DNA of 29,398 bases from JANPEZ01 sp031423155 (GTDB lineage Bacteria; Actinomycetota; UBA4738; HRBIN12): the NCBI GenBank assembly GCA_031423155.1, contig JANPEZ010000157.1, positions 1 to 29,398 on the forward strand, given 5' to 3'. Below are positions 14,400-23,065 of this stretch, piece by piece. The notes beneath the pieces were generated by a model. The model was given only the letters and a program-made list of their open reading frames with translations. It did no database searches and was not told the origin of the DNA. A program made the translations under genes and the position numbers. The number at the start of each line of letters is the position of its first letter. Position 1 is the first letter of the stretch.

Positions 14400-16355
14400 A
14401 TGACTTCGCGCGAGCACCTATTCATCACCATGGCCGACGGCGTTCGGATCGCCGCGACGCTCTACTACCCCGAGGGCGAGGGGCCCTGGCCCGCGGTCCT
14501 GGAGGCGCTCCCCTATCGCAAGGACGACGAGACCGCGAACTACCGCCCTGAGTACGTGCGCCTGGCCGAGGCCGGCTACGTCGTCGCCCGCGTCGACGTG
14601 CGAGGGACCGGAACATCCGAAGGCATCGCGACCGACGAGTACCCCGCGGTCGAACGCACTGACATCGCAACGGTGATCGACTGGCTCGCGACCCGCGAGT
14701 GGTCGAGCGGCAACGTCGGCATGTACGGCACGAGCTACTCGGGTTTCAACTCGATCCAGGTCGCGATGGACCGCCCACCGGCGCTGAAGGCGATCATCCC
14801 GATCTACGCCACCGACGACCGCTACGCCGACGACGTCCACTTCTTCGGGGGCGCCCTGAAGGCCCTCGACTTCATCGACTACCCCACATACATGGTGGCG
14901 ATGAACGCGCTGCCTCCGGTCCCCTCGATCTACGGGGAGGGCTGGCGCGAGGAGTGGGAGAGGCGCGTCAAGGGCACCGAGCCCTGGGCCATCCCCTGGC
15001 TCGAGCACCAGCGCTACGACGACTACTGGAAGTTCGGTTCGCTCATCGAGGACTACGGCTCGATCCAGGCCGCGACGATGATCGTCGCTGGTTGGGCCGA
15101 CGGTTACACGAACAATTCGCTTCGCACGATCGAGAAGCTCACGAGCCCGAAGCGGCTGATCCTGGGCCCCTGGGCGCACGCGGCGACCGACACGTCTCTT
15201 CCCGGGCCGAACATCGACCTCGTCCCGGAGATGATCCGTTGGTGGGATCGCTGGCTGAAAGGCATCGATAACGGGATCGACCGCGAGCCCCAGATCGCGC
15301 TGTTCGCGCGCCGCTCGACCAAGCCGGCGCCCGATCTGAAGGAGCTGCGGGGCGAGTGGCGCTTCGAGCCGACCTGGCCGCTCGAGCGCACGGTCGTGCA
15401 GCCGTTCGAGCTCTCGCAGGCGGGCGCGGGTCGCGACGTCCTGGACGTTCGCGGCGACGTCGGGTGGACCGCCTGGATATCGTGCGCGGGGGTGATGCCG
15501 TGGGGACAGCCCGACGATCAGCGTCCCGACGAGGTCCACTCCCTCTCCTTCGACTGGCCCTTGCAGGATGAACTCGAGATCCTCGGGCACCCCCGGCTGA
15601 AGGTAGGCGTCACGTCGTCGGCCCCGGTCGCTTACGTCTCGGCGAAGCTATGCGACGTCTTTCCCGATGGCACCTCGGCGCTGGTAACTCGCGGGATGCT
15701 GAACCTGGCTCACCGCGATTCGCGTGAAGAGCCCTCGCCGGTGGAACCGGGCGAGCCCTACGAGGTCACCTTCGACCTGGAGGTAACGTCATGGATCTTC
15801 GAGGCCGGACACACGCTTCGCCTCGACATCGCGGGCGCCGACTGGCCGAACGCTTGGTCTCCTCCCGAGGGCGGCACGCTCACGATCGACCGCGCGGGAT
15901 CGACGCTTTCCCTGCCGGTCCTGGACGGGCCCTCGCCATCGGCCGGGCGGCCGGTGTTCGCCGAACCTCGCCGGGAACAGGCGGACGCGCACCCCGACGA
16001 TGAGGAGACCTCCGGTTACACCTGGCGGATAGAGCACGACATCGAGGGCCGCGAGACGCGCGCGATCGCCGGGAGTTTCTCCGATACCACCGCGAGCGGC
16101 GACGTCCCGGATTTCCGCGAGTACTACAACGGCGTCATCGCCGTCTCAATGGACGACCCCGGCAAGGCCCGGGCCGAGGGGGAAGCCATCTTCGAGATGA
16201 AGTGGCCCGAGGCAACCTGCCAGGCTCACGTGACCACCAAGATCGTCAGCGACCGCTCCGCATACCACCTGCAGATAGAGCTGAAGGTCTCCGAGGACGG
16301 CCGCGAGCGCTGGACCCGACGGTGGGATCGCACGATCGCGCGAGACCACCAGTAG
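14400..16355 (+). CDS. CocE/NonD-family (X-Pro dipeptidyl-peptidase-like) hydrolase
   Basis: A 651-residue Ser hydrolase of the CocE / X-Pro dipeptidyl-peptidase (S15) group, acting on esters or N-terminal X-Pro peptides. The alpha/beta-hydrolase domain (about 1-300) has the oxyanion segment ALPYRKDD, VRGTGTSEG, the nucleophile motif GTSYSG (Ser about 112), the acid in AGWADGYTN and the His in GPWAHAAT. The PepX_C jelly-roll domain (about 310-520) follows, ending with GHTLRLDIAGADWPN. A further 110-120 residues (about 540-651, beta-rich) go beyond the usual end. No signal peptide, so cytoplasmic. TAGTCT 6 nt before the ATG suggests a leaderless start. The substrate cannot be told. Confidence 0.9.
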   Translation: MTSREHLFITMADGVRIAATLYYPEGEGPWPAVLEALPYRKDDETANYRPEYVRLAEAGYVVARVDVRGTGTSEGIATDEYPAVERTDIATVIDWLATREWSSGNVGMYGTSYSGFNSIQVAMDRPPALKAIIPIYATDDRYADDVHFFGGALKALDFIDYPTYMVAMNALPPVPSIYGEGWREEWERRVKGTEPWAIPWLEHQRYDDYWKFGSLIEDYGSIQAATMIVAGWADGYTNNSLRTIEKLTSPKRLILGPWAHAATDTSLPGPNIDLVPEMIRWWDRWLKGIDNGIDREPQIALFARRSTKPAPDLKELRGEWRFEPTWPLERTVVQPFELSQAGAGRDVLDVRGDVGWTAWISCAGVMPWGQPDDQRPDEVHSLSFDWPLQDELEILGHPRLKVGVTSSAPVAYVSAKLCDVFPDGTSALVTRGMLNLAHRDSREEPSPVEPGEPYEVTFDLEVTSWIFEAGHTLRLDIAGADWPNAWSPPEGGTLTIDRAGSTLSLPVLDGPSPSAGRPVFAEPRREQADAHPDDEETSGYTWRIEHDIEGRETRAIAGSFSDTTASGDVPDFREYYNGVIAVSMDDPGKARAEGEAIFEMKWPEATCQAHVTTKIVSDRSAYHLQIELKVSEDGRERWTRRWDRTIARDHQ

Positions 16356-16363
16356 AAACACGA

Positions 16364-16398
16364 AACCCCGGCGCCTCAGCGGCCCGGGGTTCGGTCTT
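16364..16398 (+). terminator. Terminator of the CocE-type gene
   Basis: AACCCCGG (16364-16371) pairs with CCGGGGTT (16384-16391) around a 12-nt loop and is followed by CGGTCTTT. It begins 8 nt after the hydrolase stop. The short T-run and GC-rich stem make it the best intrinsic terminator in the window. A 12-bp palindrome, TGGGATATCCCA, lies just after it (16401-16412). Confidence 0.75.
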
Positions 16399-16473
16399 TA
16401 TGGGATATCCCAACTCCCAAACTACGGGTTCACAGCGACTTCGGCAACCGCCCAGCCGATCCGAACCGCAGGA

Positions 16474-17037
16474 TCAGGCGATGGCGGGGGGTTCTTGAAC
16501 GTCGACCACGGCGCGTTCCTCATCGGCTTCGGGCACCTGGACGACCTCGTTGGCCATCTCCGAGGTCGTATCGCCCTTCGATGCGCCGGTCAGTGGAGCG
16601 ATCACCACAGGGTCGTCGCGGAACAGGTCGCGCGTGAGCATCCGGATGGCCAGCGAGGCGCGTCCGGCGGCGAAGACGACCGCCTCTCGATTCGCGACCT
16701 CCGGATCGACGTACATCGGAGCCATGAAGAAGAGCCCGAGCGGGGGAAGCGAACCGGCCTGGTAGTCGGGGAACGTGCGGGCCAGGTCGCGATCGTTGGC
16801 CGGCCTCGCCTCGGGGTCGCCGAGGGCCTCCTTGGCCAGGTCCATGTCGACCTCCTGCGAAGCGGGGATGACGAGGAGCGCGTGGCCGTATCGCCCGTTG
16901 ATCACGACGGTCTTTACGACCTCATCGACGGGGAACCCGTGTTTCCTCGCGGTGTCCTCGGCATGCTCGGAAGTTGCGTTGGGCAGCACGAGGAAAGCCA
17001 CTCCCCTGCCTTGGAGGTACTCCATCACTGTCGACAA
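16474..17037 (-). CDS. YbaK/EbsC-family aminoacyl-tRNA deacylase
   Basis: Members of this family hydrolyse mischarged aminoacyl-tRNA (for example Cys-tRNA-Pro, Ala-tRNA-Pro). 187 residues. The YbaK/ProRS-insertion fold is visible in VKTVVINGRYGHALLVIPAS (about 41-60) with the conserved Lys, the GSLPPLGLFFMAPMYVD loop and AAGRASLAIRMLTRDL. A roughly 35-residue acidic C-terminal tail (VVQVPEADEERAVVDVQEP) is unusual. The start is TTG at 17035-17037 because GGAAGG lies 7 nt upstream; the in-frame ATG at 17023-17025 has the ribosome site too far away. It lies downstream of the CPBP gene, with a hairpin between. Confidence 0.85.
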   Translation of the reverse strand: MSTVMEYLQGRGVAFLVLPNATSEHAEDTARKHGFPVDEVVKTVVINGRYGHALLVIPASQEVDMDLAKEALGDPEARPANDRDLARTFPDYQAGSLPPLGLFFMAPMYVDPEVANREAVVFAAGRASLAIRMLTRDLFRDDPVVIAPLTGASKGDTTSEMANEVVQVPEADEERAVVDVQEPPAIA

Positions 17038-17091
17038 GGCCGATCCTTCCCTCGCCCGCCGATGGCATCGTACATCTTCACGGGCTCGCTC

Positions 17092-17112
17092 CCTAGGCCC
17101 GAATGGCCTAGG
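17092..17112 (-). terminator. Perfect 8-bp hairpin between CPBP and ybaK-like genes
   Basis: CCTAGGCC (17092-17099) and GGCCTAGG (17105-17112) with a 5-nt loop. It starts 6 bp after the stop of the CPBP gene (minus strand) and has no T-run. Stem-loops without a T-tail are often proposed as terminators in high-GC actinobacteria. Confidence 0.5.
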
Positions 17113-17118
17113 CCGTTG

Positions 17119-17847
17119 CTACGAGAACCCGGGGAGATGGTGCCTGAAGAGGATGAATCCTATCCCCGCTCCGGTATCCAACAGGAAGTGCGCCACGATC
17201 AGCGGCCACGTCCGGCGGGTCTTGGTGAAGACCCAGCCGAAGATCGCACCCATGGCCAGGTTGCCCGCGAACCCTCCCCAGCCTTGATACAGGTGGTACG
17301 AACCGCGGAGGAGCGCGCTGGCCGTGATCGCCGCGTTGTCGCTCCACGCGAGTCTCTTCAGCTTGGAGATGAGGTAGCCAGCGACGATGGTTTCCTCGAC
17401 GAGTGCCGCCTGCACGGCGCTCAGCAGCAGTACCGGGATCGTCCACCAGTGTCCGAGGGGAGGGACCGGCACAACGAAGCGGTTCACGCCGAGCGCGACC
17501 GCGGCCAGGTAGACGCCGATCCCGCCGGCGCCCACGAGGGCGAAGAGCGCCGCGCCTCGACCGAGATCTTGAAGAGAGCGATCGCGGGCTAGGCCGAGGG
17601 ACCCGAGTCCGGAACCGTCGCGACGGACGAGATAGAGAACGAGCCAGGCGGGCGCCAGGGCGAACACGAACCCGGCCACCTGCCTCGCGAGTTGGCTCGA
17701 CTGATCAACCGCGGCAACGTAGGTCCCTCTGATCGGCGCGGAGAGCAGGTCGATGATCGCGAATACCGCGCTCGAGAGGAGCGAGAGCGCCAGTACGACC
17801 CAGATCTCCTCTGTCAGAAGTCGCCTGTCGGGGGCCTCGGGTTCCAT
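17119..17847 (-). CDS. CPBP-family intramembrane protease
   Basis: An integral membrane protein of 242 residues with about six to eight hydrophobic segments. The CPBP (Abi/CAAX) motif 1 is seen as ALVEETIVAGYL, with the catalytic Glu pair but without the usual Arg of EExxxR. Motif 2 is in LLRGSYHLYQGWGGFAGN (His) and motif 3 in PLIVAHFLLDTG (His, Asp). These are glutamic intramembrane endopeptidases. ATG 17845-17847 has TAAAGT 7 nt upstream and no ribosome site; the frame is open further upstream but enters the divergent FAD gene. It diverges from the FAD oxidoreductase gene over 43 bp. Confidence 0.85.
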   Translation of the reverse strand: MEPEAPDRRLLTEEIWVVLALSLLSSAVFAIIDLLSAPIRGTYVAAVDQSSQLARQVAGFVFALAPAWLVLYLVRRDGSGLGSLGLARDRSLQDLGRGAALFALVGAGGIGVYLAAVALGVNRFVVPVPPLGHWWTIPVLLLSAVQAALVEETIVAGYLISKLKRLAWSDNAAITASALLRGSYHLYQGWGGFAGNLAMGAIFGWVFTKTRRTWPLIVAHFLLDTGAGIGFILFRHHLPGFS

Positions 17848-17890
17848 CCGGCTCACTTTACGCACGGGGTCTGCATTAGGATGCGCAACC

Positions 17891-19081
17891 ATGGAAAGCG
17901 CCGATCTGGTCGTCGTGGGTGCCGGCACGGTGGGCGGCTGGGCCTCCTGGTTCGCGGCCAACGACCTGGGCGCCGAGCGCGTCATCGTCCTGGAGCGGGG
18001 CTCGGTCGGTCAGGGGGCATCGAGCCGCGCGGCCGGGATGGTTCGCCAGCAGGGCGGGACGCCCGAGACGGTCAAGCTCGGCTCCTGGACGATCGACTTC
18101 TACAACCGCCAGCAGGAGATAATCGGCACCGACTCGGGCTTCCGCGCGATGGGATACATCATCCTGGCGGTGACCGAGGACGACGTTCGCGCCGGCGAGG
18201 AACGCGTCGCCATGCAGCGCCTTGCCGGACTCGATGTCAGCATGATCGACGCGGCCGAGGCCCGCCGCCTGAACCCGACCCTTGCCGAGACCGGGCACCG
18301 CGGCGGATCCTTCGTGAGCACCGACGGCTGGATCGATCCACCTCGCAACGTGTTGGCTTACTCGCTCGCGATGCAGCGGGCCGGTGTGTCGCTGCGGGAG
18401 CGGACCGCATTCTTGGGAGTGCAGACCTCGGGCGGACGTGTAACCGGGGTCGAGACGAGCCAGGGTTCCATCGCGACGGAGAGGGTGCTGCTCACCGGGG
18501 GGCCCTCGCTCCGTGCCGTCGGAGACCTGGTCGGTGCGCGGCTGTTCGTTGGAGCGGCCCGCCACCAGGTCGCGGTGACCGAGCCGCACGAGGCGTTCTC
18601 GACCGACCAACCGATGGTCTTCGACCTGGGCGCCGGGATCTACTGGAGGCTCGAGGAGGGCGGGCTCCTCTGGGGCATGTCGAATCCCGACGAGAGACCC
18701 GGCGAGTCGCGCCAGATCGACTGGGACTACCTACGGAAGATGGAACGGCGTCTGAACGAGTTGGTACCGGCGACGGCGGGCTTGGGGATCCGCAAGACAT
18801 GGGCCGCGACGATCGAATACACGCCCGATCACTTCCCGATCTTGGGTCCGGTCCTCACGACATCCGGAGAGAAGATCGAGGGATTGTCGGTCGCCTCAGC
18901 CTGCGGTCACGGCATGATGTGGGGACCGGCGGTGGCCAGGTGCGCGGCAGATCTCGCTCTGCGGGGTCGCACCGATGTCGTCGACGTCTCACACTTCGGC
19001 ATGGACCGCTTCGACGAACACGGCAACTCGCCCTACATCGACCCGATAGCTCTTCCGTTCCCCGTAAGCGCCGAAGAGTAG
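17891..19081 (+). CDS. DAO-family FAD-dependent oxidoreductase
   Basis: 396 residues. The N-terminal dinucleotide-binding motif ADLVVVGAGTVGGWASWFAA (about 4-23) and the acidic end of the second strand (VIVLERGSVGQGASSRAAG) bind FAD. The C-terminal substrate region has EYTPDHFPILGPV and the flavin-binding SACGHGMMWGPAVA. This resembles sarcosine oxidase beta / dimethylglycine-dehydrogenase-like and glycine-oxidase-like enzymes, which oxidise secondary or primary amines of amino acids; fructosyl-amino-acid oxidases also belong to this fold. The exact substrate cannot be read from sequence. It diverges from the CPBP gene and is convergent with the stand-alone ligand-binding domain gene. TAGGAT lies 8 nt before the ATG. 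Confidence 0.85.
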   Translation: MESADLVVVGAGTVGGWASWFAANDLGAERVIVLERGSVGQGASSRAAGMVRQQGGTPETVKLGSWTIDFYNRQQEIIGTDSGFRAMGYIILAVTEDDVRAGEERVAMQRLAGLDVSMIDAAEARRLNPTLAETGHRGGSFVSTDGWIDPPRNVLAYSLAMQRAGVSLRERTAFLGVQTSGGRVTGVETSQGSIATERVLLTGGPSLRAVGDLVGARLFVGAARHQVAVTEPHEAFSTDQPMVFDLGAGIYWRLEEGGLLWGMSNPDERPGESRQIDWDYLRKMERRLNELVPATAGLGIRKTWAATIEYTPDHFPILGPVLTTSGEKIEGLSVASACGHGMMWGPAVARCAADLALRGRTDVVDVSHFGMDRFDEHGNSPYIDPIALPFPVSAEE

Positions 19082-19088
19082 GCCCCGG

Positions 19089-19322
19089 CTAGAGTTGTAG
19101 GACCGGGCAGGTGAGGGTTCGCGTTACCCCCTCGACGTCTTGGATCGGCATCACGACCTTCTTGGCGAGTTCGTCCAGGTCCGACGCGTCGCATTTCGCT
19201 ATCACGTCGTACGGACCGGTGACACCGTCTACGGCCCTGATGCCATCGAGCGCGCCGATCGCGTTAGTCACCTGGCTGGCCTTGCCTACCTCGGTCTGGA
19301 TGAGGATGTAAGCGCTAACCAT
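19089..19322 (-). CDS. Stand-alone Lrp/AsnC ligand-binding (RAM/SIAM) domain protein
   Basis: A 77-residue protein made only of the C-terminal effector domain of Lrp/AsnC regulators: VSAYILIQTEVGKASQVTNA, GVTGPYDVIAKCDASDLDEL, and GVTRTLTCPV form the beta-alpha-beta-beta-alpha-beta fold. There is no HTH and no room for one, since the sequence upstream of ATG 19322 shows only a good GGGAGG ribosome site 5 nt away. Such proteins bind amino acids or similar effectors and may pair with full-length regulators. It converges with the FAD oxidoreductase, whose stop is 7 bp away. Confidence 0.88.
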   Translation of the reverse strand: MVSAYILIQTEVGKASQVTNAIGALDGIRAVDGVTGPYDVIAKCDASDLDELAKKVVMPIQDVEGVTRTLTCPVLQL

Positions 19323-19444
19323 TCGGACCTCCCGGCTTCGTCGAGGGGCCATCGTAGGGACTAGGAGGCCTGAGCGCGAATCGGCACATCCGGCGATGCC
19401 GCTCGTTCTTGTCCGTTTGAAGCGTCTCTGCGACACTTCCGCGC

Positions 19445-20752
19445 ATGGCCAAGGTCACGATCATCGGCGCTGGGAGCGTCGAGTTCACGCGTAACATCCT
19501 CGCGGATCTGTGCTCCTACGAGGAGCTGCATGGGGACCTGTCGATCGTCCTCCACGACATAGACGCCGAGCGGCTCGGGTACGCGGAGAAGGCGGCCCGC
19601 CAGGTGGTCGAGAAGACCGGGTCCGGCTACGAGGTGAGCGCTCACTCGAACCGACGCGAGGCGTTCGATGGTTCGACCTACCTGATCAATGAGATCCAGG
19701 TGGGCGGCTACAACGCCACCGTCACGGATTTCGAGGTTCCGAAGAAGTACGGACTGCGTCAGACGATCGCCGACACGATCGGCATCGGAGGGATCATGCG
19801 CGGTCTTCGGACCATCCCCGTGATGGTCGAGATGGCGGATGAGATGGCGAACCTTTGCCCGGACGCGCTGCTGCTCAACTACACCAATCCGATGGCGATG
19901 GTGCCGTGGGGGATCTACGCGGGTTCGCGATTCACGAATGTCGTCGGGACCTGCCACAGCGTTCGGGATACGCACTCGTTCCTAGCAGAGACGGTCGGCG
20001 TCCCTGAAGAGAACGTGCGTTTCCGCACGGCCGGTTTCAACCATCAGTGCTTCGTCTACACGTTCGAAGATCGCGCAAGCGGTGAGGACCTGTACCCGCG
20101 GTTGCGCGCCGTGATCGACGCGGACCCCGAGGGCCTCGGCCGGCGCGTTCGCGTCGAGCTCTTCAGGCGCTTCGGCTACTTCCCCACCGAATCCAGCGAG
20201 CACTCCAGTGAATACGTGCCTTGGTTCCTGCACGACGACGGACAGATCGCTAGGTTCCGCATCCCGATCGACGAGTACATCTCCCGCAGCGACGAGAACC
20301 TCGGCGAGTTCGAGGAGATGAAGAGGAAGCTCGACGCCGGCGAGGACCTGGAGCTGGAGCCCGGGGAAGAGCTTGCGTCGCAGATCATCCGGGCGATCGA
20401 GACGGGCGTCTCGCGCGAGGTTTACGGCAACGTCCGCAACGAAGGGCTGATCGATGGACTCTCATCGGACGCCTGCGTGGAGGTGCCGTGCCTGGTGGAT
20501 GGCCGCGGAGTACATCCGGTCAGGATCGGCGAGATACCGGCCCAGTGCCTTGCCCTGAACCGCACCTTCCTGAACGTCGTGGAACTGACGGTGCGCGCCG
20601 CGCTGGAGCAACGGCGGGACCTCGTGTATCAGGCGGCGCTGCTGGACCCGAACACTGCGGCCACACTGACGACCGCTCAGATCGCCGCGATGGTTGACGA
20701 CCTTATCGCCGCTCACGGTGACCTGATCCCCGAGGGGATCCGCCGGAGCTAA
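19445..20752 (+). CDS. Glycoside hydrolase family 4 (alpha-galactosidase/alpha-glucosidase type)
   Basis: An NAD- and Mn-dependent glycosidase of 435 residues, cytoplasmic. The Rossmann motif is KVTIIGAGSVEFTRN (3-17). The GH4 signatures are YLINEIQVGGYNA, the catalytic/metal LLNYTNPMAMV, GTCHSVRDTH (metal-binding Cys and His) and AGFNHQCF (metal His). Sequence style is closest to the MelA/AglA alpha-galactosidase group, but alpha-glucosidase, glucuronidase and 6-phospho specificities occur in this family. Its TAA shares bases with the TAG of the convergent MFS gene. A weak -10-like hexamer (GACACT) lies 7 nt before the ATG. Confidence 0.92.
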   Translation: MAKVTIIGAGSVEFTRNILADLCSYEELHGDLSIVLHDIDAERLGYAEKAARQVVEKTGSGYEVSAHSNRREAFDGSTYLINEIQVGGYNATVTDFEVPKKYGLRQTIADTIGIGGIMRGLRTIPVMVEMADEMANLCPDALLLNYTNPMAMVPWGIYAGSRFTNVVGTCHSVRDTHSFLAETVGVPEENVRFRTAGFNHQCFVYTFEDRASGEDLYPRLRAVIDADPEGLGRRVRVELFRRFGYFPTESSEHSSEYVPWFLHDDGQIARFRIPIDEYISRSDENLGEFEEMKRKLDAGEDLELEPGEELASQIIRAIETGVSREVYGNVRNEGLIDGLSSDACVEVPCLVDGRGVHPVRIGEIPAQCLALNRTFLNVVELTVRAALEQRRDLVYQAALLDPNTAATLTTAQIAAMVDDLIAAHGDLIPEGIRRS

Positions 20753-21984
20753 GGCACGAGGCCGGGCTCGGGCTCGGCTCCGACGTGCGCAGGGGATTCC
20801 TCGGCGAGCGGCTCCGACAGTTCCGGCGTGGACAGCGCGACCCAAGCGGCGACGGCACCGGCAACCGCCAGAGCAGAGGCTCCGACGTAGAGCGTCGTCG
20901 CACCGAAGCGCTCGAAGACCCAGCCGCCGATGCCCGCGCCGATGACGGGCGCTATCCCGAACCCGACCATGCCCGCGAGCGAGTTCCCCGTCGAGTAGAG
21001 CGTCTCGGGAAGCAGCTTGCCTATCACGACGATCCCCGTCGTGAAGAGCAACCCGAACGCGAGTCCCTCGAAGACGGTCAACAGCGAGACGATCGTCGGG
21101 TTGGAGACCATCCCCCACGCGAGGAATCCGAAGGCGTAGACGCAGCTGCCCGCGACGTAGACGAGGCGCAGGCCCCAAGCCTTCTGCAGCTTCGAGGAGT
21201 ACCGCATCACGGGGACTTCGACGAGGCCGCCGAGCGCGGCTCCGATGGCGACCAGCAGCGGCCCTCCTCCGGCCCTTTCGATCTTCAGACCTATGAAGTT
21301 CCAAGCGGCGCTGAAACCCGTCCAAAGGATCAACTGCACGGCGAGGAAGCCCCAGAACCTGGGCGCCTCTTTGAAGACCGTGCCGACCGCCCCGAGACGG
21401 CCGTGCTCCTGACCGGGCTCGGGCCGGTCGCGGGAGAGCAGCGTGCTGACCACCAGCACGATGAGGAGCGAGGCCGCGAAGAAAGGCATCACGAGCGAGA
21501 GATCGAAGCGCTGAAGCAGCGCGCCGAATATCAGGCAAGCGCCCGCGTAGCTGAGGCTCTCCCACCCGCGGATGCGGCCGTAGTCGGACATGCGTCCCTC
21601 TCCCAGGTGCACCAGCGCGATCGCGTCCAGGTTCGGTCCGGTCGAGACCATGAAGGACGACAGGACGAAGGCGGTGGCCGCTATCGCATAGGCGCCATCG
21701 ACCAGGTTCGTCGCGACGGCGGCGACGATGGCTCCGACCAGACCGATCTGCATGGCGGTGAGCCTTCCCGTTCGCGTATCGGCGACGTGTCCCCAAACCG
21801 GCAGGAAGATCGTCCGAGCGACCGCCATGGCGGCCAGCACGAAACCGATGCGGCCGGCCGGCAAACCCCGGTCGTCGAGGTAGAGAGCCAGGAACGGGAA
21901 GAAGGCCGCGATGGCGACCCCGAACGCGATGAACAAGCCGTGGACGGCGGCGCTCGGCGAGACGGATCTAGAGGTCGCGGGCAT
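20749..21984 (-). CDS. MFS sugar/metabolite transporter
   Basis: A 12-helix Major Facilitator of 411 residues. The first half shows the motif GHVADTRTGR between helices 2 and 3 (about 65-74), the LSSFMVSTGPNLDAIALVHLG stretch and GRIRGWESLSYAGACLIFG, a pattern of the LacY-like / PPP group of sugar and phenylpropionate symporters. The second half repeats the topology. The C-terminal tail is acidic and cytoplasmic. It is the last gene of a probable deoR-amidohydrolase-MFS operon (29-nt gap upstream). The substrate is unknown; its operon suggests a carbohydrate or its breakdown product. Confidence 0.88.
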   Translation of the reverse strand: MPATSRSVSPSAAVHGLFIAFGVAIAAFFPFLALYLDDRGLPAGRIGFVLAAMAVARTIFLPVWGHVADTRTGRLTAMQIGLVGAIVAAVATNLVDGAYAIAATAFVLSSFMVSTGPNLDAIALVHLGEGRMSDYGRIRGWESLSYAGACLIFGALLQRFDLSLVMPFFAASLLIVLVVSTLLSRDRPEPGQEHGRLGAVGTVFKEAPRFWGFLAVQLILWTGFSAAWNFIGLKIERAGGGPLLVAIGAALGGLVEVPVMRYSSKLQKAWGLRLVYVAGSCVYAFGFLAWGMVSNPTIVSLLTVFEGLAFGLLFTTGIVVIGKLLPETLYSTGNSLAGMVGFGIAPVIGAGIGGWVFERFGATTLYVGASALAVAGAVAAWVALSTPELSEPLAEESPAHVGAEPEPGLVP

Positions 21985-22013
21985 CCCGCGATTGTCTCAG
22001 CCGCAGCCGGGCG

Positions 22014-23060
22014 TCATAGACCTGCGACGAGCCGCCGTGCGTTGGCCGAGTAGATCTGTTGCAGGACCTCGGCGGGAAGGTCCAGACCCGAGATGGCCCA
22101 TCTGCCTTGCGGCGGAGTATCTTCGGTCGAATAGGCGAAGTGCTCGTCGGCCGTCTCGAGAAAGCGGAAGTGGATCGCGTACGTATCCGCGTCGGGCGGG
22201 AACTCGTCGGTTCCGAACAGGACCCGGCTCGGATGGCGGACGATCAGGTCCCTCGCTGCCCTTGGCTGGCGGCCCAGTTCGGCGATCCTGGCCGCGATGT
22301 CCACGTTGAAGTTGGGATAGGAGTCGAGCATCCGCCCGACCCAGGCCAGGTCCTCCGCGCAGCATCCGAAGTGAGCGCCGACGAAAGTCGTGCCCGGATG
22401 CGAGGCGACGACGGCTTCCAGGCAGGACATGATCGTCCAGAACCTCGGGAATCTCTCGGTGTCGGCGAAAGACCAGTCGGGGTTGGCGAGCAGTTCCTCC
22501 AGGCGTTCGTTCTCGGCGTTCATCGGTTCGAAGAAGGCGATGGGATCGGCGACGTGGATCAGCACAGGAAGCCCTAGTTCACCGGCTGCCGCCCAGACGT
22601 CGTGCAGCCTGGCGTCGTCGGGCATGAGCAACTCACCATGCGCATCGCGGACGTGCAGGCCGAGGTCCTTCCAGATCTTGATGCCGCGCGCTCCGGCCGC
22701 GACCGAACGGTACAGCGATGCGACGAGCCGTTCGGTGAAACCCTCGGTTGCCGCTTCATCCCAATCCAAGTGGCAGAAGGTCGCGAACCGGCCCGGATGC
22801 GCGCGGTCGTACCGGTCCAGGTTCGCTTCGAGCTCCTCGCCCCAACGCCCGTCCAGATCCACGATCGCTTCGACGTTGACTTCGTCCATGAGCGCGAGCA
22901 GCGCGCCGACGTCGGGCGCCGCCCAGCTCCCGTCCGGTCCGAGCCAGCGGCCGAGATGGTTGTGGACATCCACCGCCGATGTGGAGGCCCTTCGGACTTC
23001 ATGCGCCGAGGCTCGTAACGCGGGAACGGGCCGGTACTCGCGTAGCGGGAGGTCGCGCAT
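22014..23060 (-). CDS. Amidohydrolase-family TIM-barrel metal hydrolase
   Basis: 348 residues of the amidohydrolase-2 type. Metal ligands: VDVHNHLG (H33, H35), GLPVLIHVADP (His on strand 5), TFVGAHFGCC (strand 6) and LFGTDEFP (Asp on strand 8). Other conserved parts are GARGIKIWKDLGLHVRD and the terminal QIYSANARRLV helix. These enzymes cleave lactone, amide or C-N bonds or decarboxylate. Its start (ATG 23058-23060) is 5 nt after the deoR stop, so translation is probably coupled. The operon suggests a step in sugar or sugar-acid breakdown. Chemistry cannot be fixed from sequence. Confidence 0.88.
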   Translation of the reverse strand: MRDLPLREYRPVPALRASAHEVRRASTSAVDVHNHLGRWLGPDGSWAAPDVGALLALMDEVNVEAIVDLDGRWGEELEANLDRYDRAHPGRFATFCHLDWDEAATEGFTERLVASLYRSVAAGARGIKIWKDLGLHVRDAHGELLMPDDARLHDVWAAAGELGLPVLIHVADPIAFFEPMNAENERLEELLANPDWSFADTERFPRFWTIMSCLEAVVASHPGTTFVGAHFGCCAEDLAWVGRMLDSYPNFNVDIAARIAELGRQPRAARDLIVRHPSRVLFGTDEFPPDADTYAIHFRFLETADEHFAYSTEDTPPQGRWAISGLDLPAEVLQQIYSANARRLVAGL

Positions 23061-23065
23061 CCGCT

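Noticed and set aside
14418..15590. Long antisense reading frame opposite the CocE-type gene, and similar ones opposite prs, MFS and the ABC genes
   Set aside because: They mirror real genes with strong GC third-position bias, have no recognisable domains and no ribosome sites.
16401..16412. 12-bp palindrome TGGGATATCCCA as an operator
   Set aside because: It lies between two gene ends (plus-strand hydrolase and minus-strand deacylase), so there is no promoter to control.
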